Source: Prochlorococcus marinus str. GP2 (lineage in GTDB: Bacteria; Cyanobacteriota; Cyanobacteriia; PCC-6307; Cyanobiaceae). From it: a stretch of DNA of 64,000 nt. A model generated the notes under the pieces. That model was given only the letters and a program-made list of their open reading frames with translations, had not been told where the DNA came from and did not search any database. The translations under genes and the position numbers were made by a program. Positions 36,290 to 43,049 of the stretch are shown piece after piece; position 1 is the stretch's first letter, and each line of letters starts with the position of its first letter. The DNA is taken from assembly GCF_000759885.1 (NCBI RefSeq), contig NZ_JNAH01000007.1:62001-126000 (forward strand). Direction: 5' to 3'.

Positions 36290-37381
36290 ATGTTAAAAGC
36301 CGGTATTATTGGATTACCAAATGTTGGAAAATCAACTTTATTTAATGCACTTGTAGAAAATGCTAAAGCTCAAGCGGCTAATTTTCCCTTTTGTACGATA
36401 GAACCTAATAAAGGCATAGTTTCTGTCCCAGATCAAAGGTTACAAGAGCTAGGTAATTTAAGTTCAAGCCAAAATATTATCCCAACAAAAATTGAATTTG
36501 TAGATATTGCAGGATTAGTAAAAGGAGCTAGTAAAGGTGAAGGTTTGGGAAATAAATTTTTGTCAAATATCAGGGAGGTTGATGCAATAGTTCATGTTGT
36601 AAGGTGCTTTGAAGATAGTGATGTAATTCATGTTTCCGGTAAGGTAGATCCCTTGGATGACATTGAAATAATTAATCTGGAATTGAATTTAGCTGATTTA
36701 TCTCAACTCCAAAAAAGAAGAGAAAGAATTAAAAAACAGGTTAGAACTAGTAAAGAGGCAGCAAAAGAAGATAACTTACTAGAAAAAATTGAAGAAGAGC
36801 TACAGAAAGGACTTTCAGTTAGATCAATATCTTTGAGTGAAGAAGAAAATTTAATAATCAAGCAACTAGGCTTCCTTACTGCTAAACCAATCATTTACGC
36901 AACAAATTTGAATGAAAATGATTTAGCTGAAGGTAATGATTTCTCATCAAAAGTTCAGAGTTTTGCAAGTAATGAAAATACAGAATGTATAAAAATTTCA
37001 GCGCAAGTCGAATCTGAATTAATAGAGTTAGAAGCAGAAGATAAAAAAGACTACCTTATTGGCTTAGGAGTAGAAGAAGGGGGATTAAGTTCATTAATTA
37101 GATCAACATATAAATTATTGGGATTAAAAACTTATTTCACTACCGGAGAAAAGGAGACAAAAGCTTGGACAATAAAAGATGGGATGACTGCGCCACAGGC
37201 AGCAGGAGTAATTCATACTGATTTCGAAAAAGGATTTATAAGAGCTCAGACTATTTCTTATCAAAATTTAATTGATTCAGGTTCAATTGCCAATGCAAAA
37301 ACTAAAGGTCTTTTAAGAAGTGAAGGTAAGGAATATATTGTTAACGAAGGTGATGTAATGGAGTTCTTATTTAACGTTTAG
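36290..37381 (+). CDS. ychF: YchF-type P-loop ATPase/GTPase
   Basis: A 363-residue Obg-family protein. G1 is AGIIGLPNVGKSTLFNAL, G3 is VDIAGLVKGASKGEGLGNKFLSNIREVDAIVHVVRCF, G4-like is YATNLNEND (N-x-x-E rather than NKxD, which is why YchF prefers ATP). A coiled-coil insert spans ~130-190 and a TGS domain ends the protein (TFFTTGEKETKAW... VMEFLFNV). YchF (OLA1) binds ribosomes and tunes stress responses. Complete. Confidence 0.96.
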   Translation: MLKAGIIGLPNVGKSTLFNALVENAKAQAANFPFCTIEPNKGIVSVPDQRLQELGNLSSSQNIIPTKIEFVDIAGLVKGASKGEGLGNKFLSNIREVDAIVHVVRCFEDSDVIHVSGKVDPLDDIEIINLELNLADLSQLQKRRERIKKQVRTSKEAAKEDNLLEKIEEELQKGLSVRSISLSEEENLIIKQLGFLTAKPIIYATNLNENDLAEGNDFSSKVQSFASNENTECIKISAQVESELIELEAEDKKDYLIGLGVEEGGLSSLIRSTYKLLGLKTYFTTGEKETKAWTIKDGMTAPQAAGVIHTDFEKGFIRAQTISYQNLIDSGSIANAKTKGLLRSEGKEYIVNEGDVMEFLFNV

Positions 37382-37399
37382 TAAGTCTCTTAAGGCTTA

Positions 37400-37549
37400 C
37401 TATTTTGCTTTTTTGAATTTAAATTCAAAAAATGAAATTAATAAAATTAAGATACATCCTAAGCAGCTTCCTATTAACCCAAAAACAATGGTTGTAAAGC
37501 CATCATCGTAGCCATATTGTAGTTGTGGTAAGTGAGGGGGTATTGGCAT
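37400..37549 (-). CDS. Small single-helix membrane protein
   Basis: A 49-residue frame, MPIPPHLPQLQYGYDDGF..., with one transmembrane helix (TTIVFGLIGSCLGCILILLISF) and a basic C-terminus. Its ATG overlaps the stop of the upstream small gene (TAATG at 37547-37551), so the two are translationally coupled. Codon use fits. Function unknown. Confidence 0.55.
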   Translation of the reverse strand: MPIPPHLPQLQYGYDDGFTTIVFGLIGSCLGCILILLISFFEFKFKKAK

Positions 37550-37677
37550 TATTTTTCAACAGAATTTTCAATATCTTCTAGTAAATGTTTAGTTGATCTA
37601 CTAAAACCATTAGTTTTTAAATAGTTTTGAGCCTCTCTAAATTTTTCAGCTACTCTTTTTGCATAAGGAGTATTCAT
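37549..37677 (-). CDS. Small hypothetical protein
   Basis: A 42-residue, charged, helical frame, MNTPYAKRVAEKFREAQ..., ending ENSVEK. It resembles tiny conserved picocyanobacterial proteins. It shares a stop/start overlap with the downstream single-helix gene. Confidence 0.55.
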   Translation of the reverse strand: MNTPYAKRVAEKFREAQNYLKTNGFSRSTKHLLEDIENSVEK

Positions 37678-37853
37678 GGAATTTTGAATCATGTTGAAAA
37701 TGCGACTGATTTTATAATCTGATTTAGGTAACCCCTTGATAAGTATTCAAAAATACAAGAATATAAAAATAGGATTTTTTACTTACTAAGCAATTTATTG
37801 TGAAAAGTTCTTGATTCTCCAAATAAAGTTTTTTCAAATTAGAAAAATTGACA

Positions 37854-38138
37854 ATGACAAATATATTATTAATTCTTTTTTTTGTACTTTTATTTTTATT
37901 ACTTTTTTATTCAAAACGAAATAGAGGGTTAGCTCAAAAAACAACAACTAGTCCAACTTATGTACCTTTCTTAAAAGAACAAGAATTTAATCCTGACATA
38001 AGCACTGATAATTGGGATTTACACAAACTTAGATTAGATAAATTTAAAAGATCACAATATAAGGGATTAACTTTCTTCGTAAGTTCAGAAAATAAAATTT
38101 ACTATCTTTCTGAAGAAGGGGATAAGGTTTATTGCTAA
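37854..38138 (+). CDS. Small membrane-anchored hypothetical protein
   Basis: A 94-residue protein with an N-terminal signal-anchor (TNILLILFFVLLFLLLFY, residues 2-19) then a basic, soluble tail with WDLHKLRLDKFKRSQYKGL and a final YYLSEEGDKVYC. I use ATG at 37854; the frame also has a TTG two codons upstream. No recognised domain. Confidence 0.65.
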   Translation: MTNILLILFFVLLFLLLFYSKRNRGLAQKTTTSPTYVPFLKEQEFNPDISTDNWDLHKLRLDKFKRSQYKGLTFFVSSENKIYYLSEEGDKVYC

Positions 38139-38191
38139 CAGGTGAAATTAATTTTATAAATAAGAAAAGCTGATAGAAATTAATAATATTA

Positions 38192-38443
38192 ATGAAGTAT
38201 TTTTTTTTATTATCAGAAAAGTTCTATAAGTTTATTGAATGGGAGTGGAATACTTTAAAAAATCTAAGAAGAACAAAAAGAAAGAATTTTTTTCTAAGAG
38301 GATCATTTGCGTTATTTAGTTTATTCTCTATTCTTTTTGTAATATTTTCTCCACCTATTGCTTTTGGATTGTTATTTGGAGAGGGATTGAAATTTAGTAC
38401 TTTTTTTATTTGGATATGGATTTTAAATTTAAAGTTTTTTTGA
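38192..38443 (+). CDS. Small membrane protein
   Basis: An 83-residue protein. A basic amphipathic N-terminal half (KFIEWEWNTLKNLRRTKRKNF) is followed by two hydrophobic segments (ALFSLFSILFVIFSPPIAFG and FSTFFIWIWILNLKFF). Not recognised. Confidence 0.55.
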   Translation: MKYFFLLSEKFYKFIEWEWNTLKNLRRTKRKNFFLRGSFALFSLFSILFVIFSPPIAFGLLFGEGLKFSTFFIWIWILNLKFF

Positions 38444-38501
38444 AAATGTATAATTTATTTCCCGAGATTATTTAAAATTAAGAATATAAAAAATTTATTT
38501 T

Positions 38502-38717
38502 ATGCCAAAAATATTCAAACAAAATAAGTTCGCTTTGCTGGGAGCAAATATATTAATAATTTTACTTTGGGTAACTATATCTTCCTTTTTGATGAATTTA
38601 TTTCAAAGTGAAAATGCCCCATTTTATATTTATAAAATTTCTTTTTTAATCAGATTCCTTCCTCCTATTTGGGTTACATGGTTCCTTTGGATAAAAAGAG
38701 GTGGTTTAAAAAGATAA
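38502..38717 (+). CDS. Small two-helix membrane protein
   Basis: A 71-residue frame, MPKIFKQNKFALLGANIL..., with two hydrophobic segments (about 11-29 and 43-61) and a basic C-terminus WIKRGGLKR, consistent with N-in or positive-inside topology. Function unknown. Confidence 0.6.
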   Translation: MPKIFKQNKFALLGANILIILLWVTISSFLMNLFQSENAPFYIYKISFLIRFLPPIWVTWFLWIKRGGLKR

Positions 38718-38810
38718 ATTACAAAAGCATTTTTACGGATTTACTATAAAAACAAATCAGTTAAGCTTTGAAAGCTTACTTGAAATTTTCATGTAAAAAT
38801 TAGGTAATTG

Positions 38811-38850
38811 AGAGATTGTTTTTAGCTAAGAAACAATCTCTTTTTTTTTA
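38811..38850 (+). terminator. Terminator with 11-bp stem
   Basis: AGAGATTGTTT (38811-38821) pairs perfectly with AAACAATCTCT (38831-38841), followed by nine T. It ends the rightward small-gene transcript before the leftward hli genes. Confidence 0.88.
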
Positions 38851-38872
38851 CAATTATTTTTTCTCATAAAGA

Positions 38873-38904
38873 AGTGTTTGTCAGTATCCCTATTGACAAA
38901 CACT
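38873..38904. other. Perfect 11-bp stem-loop downstream of hli operon
   Basis: AGTGTTTGTCA (38873-38883) and TGACAAACACT (38894-38904) enclose a 10-base loop. It lies 24 bases beyond the stop of the leftward gene at 38928. There is no long T run on either side, so it is not a classical terminator; an RNA-stability or processing hairpin is possible. Confidence 0.6.
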
Positions 38905-38927
38905 CATGACGATCATTTTCTTAAAAA

Positions 38928-39107
38928 TTAAACGGGCAATCTATTATCAATTTCTACTACTCCAGAATCCATAAGACGGCCGATCTTAATAACTAAAGCC
39001 ATATCTAACCTTGAAAATTCAGATTGATGGTTAGTTATCCAATCAAGTTCAGAAAGAGTTATAACTCCCAAAGTATTTACTTTAAGAAAAAGTAAGCCTA
39101 AATTCAT
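38928..39107 (-). CDS. Small conserved hypothetical protein of the hli neighbourhood
   Basis: A 59-residue frame, MNLGLLFLKVNTLGVITL..., then SELDWITNHQSEFSRLDMALVIKIGRLMDSG. Soluble, no Hli motif. It starts 1 base after the downstream hli gene's stop codon ends (39109), so it is part of that operon. Such proteins recur near hli genes in Prochlorococcus, but function is unknown. Confidence 0.65.
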   Translation of the reverse strand: MNLGLLFLKVNTLGVITLSELDWITNHQSEFSRLDMALVIKIGRLMDSGVVEIDNRLPV

Positions 39108-39108
39108 T

Positions 39109-39237
39109 TTAAAAAATTCCTGGGATTATCCATCCGAATAAGCCATAATTTACAACTAATGCAAATAAGCCCATCATTGCCATTCTTCCATTAGTTCTCT
39201 CGGCGTTTTGCCAATAAGTTGTTTTTGAATTTTCCAT
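39109..39237 (-). CDS. hli: High-light-inducible protein
   Basis: A 42-residue single-helix chlorophyll-binding protein. The Lhc motif is AERTNGRMAMMGLFALVVNYG (E-x-x-N-G-R-x-A-M-x-G), with the HL-type tail GWIIPGIF. Hli proteins protect photosystems and chlorophyll-delivery complexes under light or nutrient stress. Member of a four-gene leftward operon. Confidence 0.92.
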   Translation of the reverse strand: MENSKTTYWQNAERTNGRMAMMGLFALVVNYGLFGWIIPGIF

Positions 39238-39272
39238 TTTTCTGATTTGTTGAAATGTTAAATAGTAGGTTT

Positions 39273-39533
39273 TTAAACGAAACCAGGAATTATTTGACCT
39301 GTTGTTAGGTATGCTCCAACAGCAGCAATTAATCCAAGCATTGCGAATCTGCCGTTAAGAGTTTCAGCAACAACTTTTTCTTTTTCGATTGTTTTGACTT
39401 TTGTGTTTGTGTTTTTCATTTGATTAGAAGATGAATAGTTTAAATTTTCTTTTTGAAATTGCTTGGTTAAATAAGCAACGAGGATGGCTGTAAAGAATAC
39501 AATTACGGCTAAGAAACCTGAAAGTGGACTCAT
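39273..39533 (-). CDS. hli: High-light-inducible protein with extra N-terminal helix
   Basis: An 86-residue protein from ATG 39533. An N-terminal hydrophobic segment (LSGFLAVIVFFTAILVAYL) precedes a polar linker and the Lhc motif VVAETLNGRFAMLGLIAAVGAYLTTGQIIPGFV. Two predicted helices instead of one. The longer open frame upstream is a shadow of the neighbouring hli. Its ATG overlaps the upstream gene's stop (TAATG at 39531-39535). Confidence 0.9.
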   Translation of the reverse strand: MSPLSGFLAVIVFFTAILVAYLTKQFQKENLNYSSSNQMKNTNTKVKTIEKEKVVAETLNGRFAMLGLIAAVGAYLTTGQIIPGFV

Positions 39534-39739
39534 TAAAAAATCCCAGGAATAATTTGCCCGGTTGAAACGTAAGCACCTACTAACGCAACAAGGCCAATCA
39601 TTGCCCAACGACCGTTAACTTTTTCTGCATTTTGTGGGTAGCTGTCGTAAGAAACAGACTCATCTATGTAAGGACGTGTCTCAGTAGGAAACATATTCTG
39701 TCTGCCACCTGATTCAGTAGTAACGTTTGAATTAGCCAT
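39533..39739 (-). CDS. hli: High-light-inducible protein
   Basis: A 68-residue Hli protein. A polar N-terminus (MANSNVTTESGGRQNMFP) is followed by the Lhc helix AEKVNGRWAMIGLVALVGAYVSTGQIIPGIF. First gene of the leftward operon; its promoter lies in the gap to the divergent hli at 40044. Stop/start overlap with the next gene. Confidence 0.93.
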   Translation of the reverse strand: MANSNVTTESGGRQNMFPTETRPYIDESVSYDSYPQNAEKVNGRWAMIGLVALVGAYVSTGQIIPGIF

Positions 39740-40043
39740 TAAAGTTGTGTAATTGTTAATTAATGTAACACTTCTATTAATAAATGTAAAGTATTAAGCT
39801 AAAACTAAGTTATTTTCAAGATATTTACTACATAAATGTTACAGATCAGTGACATATACATTTAAATAGTTGTTTTTTAGGCTTGCTACGCTTTACATAT
39901 TTGCTGGAACTCTATTAAGAGTTCAATTCGTTGTTTAAGTATTTTATTTAAAATCCTTAGAAAGATATCAATTTGGTAGAAAAAACTACATCATTCTAAA
40001 ATTTGAATAATTAGTTTTTAGATATAATTTATTTCACTTTGTT
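39740..40043. promoter_or_regulatory. Divergent hli promoter region with palindrome
   Basis: A 304-base gap between two divergent hli genes. It holds GAACTCT-ATTA-AGAGTTC (39907-39924), a perfect 7-bp inverted repeat that could be an operator or RNA hairpin. TTTACA-like elements occur near 39890. No ORF of note. Confidence 0.45.
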
Positions 40044-40172
40044 ATGGAATTCGCAAAAAAAATCATGACCGAAAAAGCTGAAAAGCTTAATGGTAAAGCA
40101 GCAATGCTTGGAATGTTCGCTCTTGTGGGGGCTTATTATTTTACTGGTCAAATTCTTCCAGGAATTTTCTAG
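40044..40172 (+). CDS. hli: High-light-inducible protein
   Basis: A 42-residue Hli, MEFAKKIMTEKAEKLNGKAAM... then LGMFALVGAYYFTGQILPGIF. The motif has K in place of the usual R (N-G-K-A-A-M). Divergent from the four-gene operon and followed by its own terminator. Confidence 0.92.
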   Translation: MEFAKKIMTEKAEKLNGKAAMLGMFALVGAYYFTGQILPGIF

Positions 40173-40197
40173 GTGAATTCCTTTTTAATTTTTTTTC

Positions 40198-40220
40198 AGG
40201 GCTTTATCAAGCCCTTTTTA
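40198..40220 (+). terminator. Terminator after hli
   Basis: GGGCTT-TATC-AAGCCC hairpin followed by TTTTT, 26 bases after the hli stop. Confidence 0.85.
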
Positions 40221-40244
40221 CTGGATGATTATATTATTCCCTTT

Positions 40245-40982
40245 TTAATTATCTAATAATTCAAATAATTTATTTATTAAAAGCTTTCTTTTGAAAAAAG
40301 TTTTATCAATATATTTTTTATTCTCTTCTTTTAAAATTTCCTGACCATTCGAGCCCAATCCTTTAAAGACAAATTCTTTATCTTCTTTAATCCACTTATT
40401 TATCATTCCTCCCATTGTCTCTATATGGAATTGTAATCCATAAGCAAAATTACCAATCCTAAAAAATTGTTCCTTACAACGTGCACTACTAGCAATGAGT
40501 ACTGCTTTATTAGGTAATAAAATCCTATCTCCATGCCAATGCAGTACATGAAAAGGATCTTCAAATAGTGCTTTAAAGTCTTTATTCGATTTGTCTATAA
40601 AAATTTGAGACCATCCAATTTCTGGTAATGCTTTTGGAGGTGATCCATATTTAAGAATTTCTACATCTCCTCCAGCAGCACTCGCAAGTAACTGAGCACC
40701 TAAGCAAACACCGATTATAGGTCTCTCATTTTCTAATTCTTTTTTTATAAAATCTCTTTCTAACTTAAGCCATGGATATCTGTCACTTCCAATATCTTTA
40801 ACTCCCATTGGTCCACCCATAATTAAAATTAAGTCACCATTTTTTGTTTGAGGCAGAGGATTTTTATTATCTAAACGAATTATTTCAATTTTTAAATTTC
40901 TTTCTTTAGCAAATTGTTCAAAAAGACCTGGCCCCTCTATTTCTAAATGCTGCAAAACTAATAGGCGTCTTATTCCCTTCAT
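40245..40982 (-). CDS. Type 1 glutamine amidotransferase (GATase1)
   Basis: A 245-residue stand-alone glutaminase-like protein. The nucleophile elbow is PIIGVCLGAQLLASA, the catalytic histidine and acid lie in YGLQFHIETMGGMI, and HWHGDRILLP and LILMGGPMGV are also typical of GMP-synthase-like GATases. The N-terminus RRLLVLQHLEIEGPGLFEQ matches this subgroup. It may act on glutamine or gamma-glutamyl compounds. Its start overlaps the upstream gene by 4 bases. Confidence 0.88.
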   Translation of the reverse strand: MKGIRRLLVLQHLEIEGPGLFEQFAKERNLKIEIIRLDNKNPLPQTKNGDLILIMGGPMGVKDIGSDRYPWLKLERDFIKKELENERPIIGVCLGAQLLASAAGGDVEILKYGSPPKALPEIGWSQIFIDKSNKDFKALFEDPFHVLHWHGDRILLPNKAVLIASSARCKEQFFRIGNFAYGLQFHIETMGGMINKWIKEDKEFVFKGLGSNGQEILKEENKKYIDKTFFKRKLLINKLFELLDN

Positions 40983-41275
40983 TCACTTTCCATTATTTCA
41001 GCTGATTCAGAACAGACATTAACGCTAAACCACTTAATTGCCGTCCAAGCATCTTCTTGGTATGTACCTGCTGCAATACTTACAAAACAATCATTTTCAT
41101 ACCAACTTCGATAACTGGGGGTTACTCCCGTTCCTTTTAATCTATTTTCTAGGCCTTTTCCATATTTTTTAATGACAAGATTTATAGCTTCATTTTCAAT
41201 TTCTCTTTGCTTTTCATCAGCAAAACCTCCTAGTGGTATAAAAAAAAGAATTGATGCAATAAGTAAACGTATCAT
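40979..41275 (-). CDS. Small exported hypothetical protein
   Basis: A 98-residue protein from ATG 41275, with signal peptide MIRLLIASILFFIPLGGFA-DEK. The mature part carries two cysteines (NDCFVSIAAG and NVCSESAEIMESE) that may form a disulfide. A longer start at 41305 would overlap the upstream gene. ATGA overlap with the amidotransferase implies cotranslation. Function unknown. Confidence 0.65.
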   Translation of the reverse strand: MIRLLIASILFFIPLGGFADEKQREIENEAINLVIKKYGKGLENRLKGTGVTPSYRSWYENDCFVSIAAGTYQEDAWTAIKWFSVNVCSESAEIMESE

Positions 41276-41285
41276 TGAGTCTTTT

Positions 41286-41576
41286 TTATATGTAGCTGAT
41301 TTCATTTAGATTAATTAGTTTTTTAAAATCATCAACTCTATTTTGTCCATTTTTTAATGGTCTTGAGGAGTCAAGAACTGCTGCACAGCATAAATGCCAA
41401 CAAGATTTTTCATCTAGTCCTAATTTCTTGCATATTTTTTTAGGGGCTTTGATTACTGTATTTATTTCTGCGATATGTTGCGTAGTTTCCCATAATTCTC
41501 CTTCAAGAAAGTCAAGTTCAATATTTGATAATAATTCTGTAGCAACATAATCCCTAATTAGCTCAGTTAATTCCAC
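41286..41576 (-). CDS. Small hypothetical protein, paralogue of 46896-47195
   Basis: A 96-residue soluble protein. Its C-terminal half, APKKICKKLGLDEKS then LCCAAVLDSSRPLKNGQ, aligns with APSHICEGLNLKKDT and MCLAEILDLHKPPQFGK of the 46896 protein (A-P-x-x-I-C, L-x-L, W-x-x-C-x-A, L-D, P, G, V, F). This indicates a shared family. Cysteine-rich, perhaps metal-binding, function unknown. Confidence 0.65.
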   Translation of the reverse strand: MELTELIRDYVATELLSNIELDFLEGELWETTQHIAEINTVIKAPKKICKKLGLDEKSCWHLCCAAVLDSSRPLKNGQNRVDDFKKLINLNEISYI

Positions 41577-41632
41577 AATATTTCATTGAAGCAGAAGAAG
41601 TTAAATCATCTTTTATTATTTGTATAGCAAGA

Positions 41633-41661
41633 TAAAAAAAAAGGAGCTATTTTGCACCTCT
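41633..41661 (-). terminator. Terminator for the leftward gene at 41694
   Basis: On the minus strand an imperfect hairpin, AGGTGC/GCTCCT with one mismatch, precedes nine T. Confidence 0.55.
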
Positions 41662-41693
41662 CATCTATAAAGGCTTTTTCTTGCCTGGATCAC

Positions 41694-41963
41694 TTATCCG
41701 TAATTATGAGATACTTCAGTCCATCCTTTTTGGTGCAGTTCGTGCCACTTTTCCCAGGCTGAGTCTATGTTGAGTTTTTCAGAGGATTTATACCCACCTG
41801 GTTCGCCAAGGTGATTTGTAAAGAAAAGATGAGTATGAATTTTTGAATTAGGTTCAAGAGAATTTTTGCATTCTTCGAAAAAGATAAGTCTGCTACCTTC
41901 AGGATTTAGTAAGCATCCGTTGGGTTTGCTCGTGCTACAACCAAATGAGTACCTAGGCTCCAT
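41694..41963 (-). CDS. Small hypothetical protein with DUF1651-like tail
   Basis: An 89-residue protein with three cysteines (FGCSTSKPNGCLLNP, EECKNSL) and a C-terminal helix SAWEKWHELHQKGWTEVSHNYG that recalls the ending of DUF1651 proteins. No signal peptide. A short AT-rich gap separates it from the divergent gene at 42113. Confidence 0.65.
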   Translation of the reverse strand: MEPRYSFGCSTSKPNGCLLNPEGSRLIFFEECKNSLEPNSKIHTHLFFTNHLGEPGGYKSSEKLNIDSAWEKWHELHQKGWTEVSHNYG

Positions 41964-42112
41964 ACTTTACTCTTAATTGGCTGGTTGATTATTAATACGT
42001 TTGTACTATAAATTATATCCTCCTTGTTTTGCTGTCAATCCTTTTAAGGTTAAGTACTTATTTACTAATAATTATTTTGTTTTTTAATAAATAAGATAAT
42101 TTCTTTAAGCTT

Positions 42113-42295
42113 ATGAATTACAGGGAAGATCTAGAAATCAAACTACAAAAAGTAACACTTGCAATACAGGAAGTTGTAGATGATATCCATAAAACAGATC
42201 CTGAGAAGCAAAGAATAATTTCCAAACTTATTGAATTTAAAGAAGCAATTATTTCAAAGGGAATTGAACTTAACATTGAATTAGAGGCAGCCTAG
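42113..42295 (+). CDS. Small helical hypothetical protein
   Basis: A 60-residue, fully helical, charged protein (MNYREDLEIKLQKVTLAIQ..., ending NIELEAA), possibly a coiled coil. No known motif. Confidence 0.6.
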   Translation: MNYREDLEIKLQKVTLAIQEVVDDIHKTDPEKQRIISKLIEFKEAIISKGIELNIELEAA

Positions 42296-42369
42296 AAATA
42301 TTGAATATCTCATGAATGTTTAATAACTTTTAGAATAATATTTTTTAGCAAAGAAGAATTATTTATCAA

Positions 42370-42531
42370 ATGCAGCCTGGTACTTTTGAATTATTGATCC
42401 TAGTATTTATCTTTTTAGGTCTTCAAGCCTGGTGGATTATCCCAATAGTTATTAAAAATAATAAATTTAATAAGAGAGGTAAGGATTTAACAGAAGAAAT
42501 TAAGCAATTAGAAAAGTTATATAAAAAATAA
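42370..42531 (+). CDS. Small single-helix membrane protein
   Basis: A 53-residue frame with an N-terminal helix (FELLILVFIFLGLQAWWIIPIVI) and a charged C-terminal tail (KKGKDLTEEIKQLEKLYKK-like). Conserved-looking topology, function unknown. Confidence 0.55.
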   Translation: MQPGTFELLILVFIFLGLQAWWIIPIVIKNNKFNKRGKDLTEEIKQLEKLYKK

Positions 42532-42566
42532 ATTAGTTATTATTTTTGCAAAATACCTATTATTTA

Positions 42567-43005
42567 TGAAAATCAAATATCTAATGAAATTAAAAAATTT
42601 ATTCCATTTTGCTTCCTTTTTATTGCGAATTTAGCTTTACCACAACCTTCTTTTGCTGAAGAAAAGATTGAAGTTATACCTATTATTCAAAGTTCAAAAG
42701 GACTTAGTGGGAAAAATTTTAATTATCTCGAGGGTAAGCCTGAATTAAGACTCTTAAAAGTAAACATTCCAGTTGGCTTGAAAACTCCGATTCATACTCA
42801 TCCTTCCCCAATGTTGATTCATGTCACCAGAGGAAGATTAAAACATGTGAGGGGTGAAGAAATTAATTTCTTTAAAGCGGGTGATGCATTTATAGAGAGT
42901 AATAATGGAGGGAGCCACTATGTGAAAAATGTTGGGAAGAAGCCGGCCATACTTCAAGTGGGAGTTGTATCTGTTGTTGGAATGCCTACGGCCATAAATG
43001 ATTAA
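42567..43005 (+). CDS. Exported cupin-domain protein with apparent frameshift in the signal peptide
   Basis: The cupin core is open from about 42532 to 43005: TPIHTHPSPMLIHVTRGRLKHVRGEE, then GDAFIESNNGGSHYVKNVGKKPAILQVGVVSV, with metal-ligand-like histidines H-x-H and a distal H. Upstream in this frame IANLALPQPSFA-EEK forms the end of a signal peptide but no ATG, GTG or TTG lies before it. An ATG at 42567 in another frame encodes MKIKYLMKLKNLFHFASFLL, a normal signal-peptide start. A one-base change in the T run near 42616-42621 would join the two. Either natural decay or a consensus error; the part from TTG 42778 could still be made. Confidence 0.6.
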
Positions 43006-43049
43006 AATTTTCTCTAAGTTATTCAATCTGCATTTTTAGGATTCACCTT

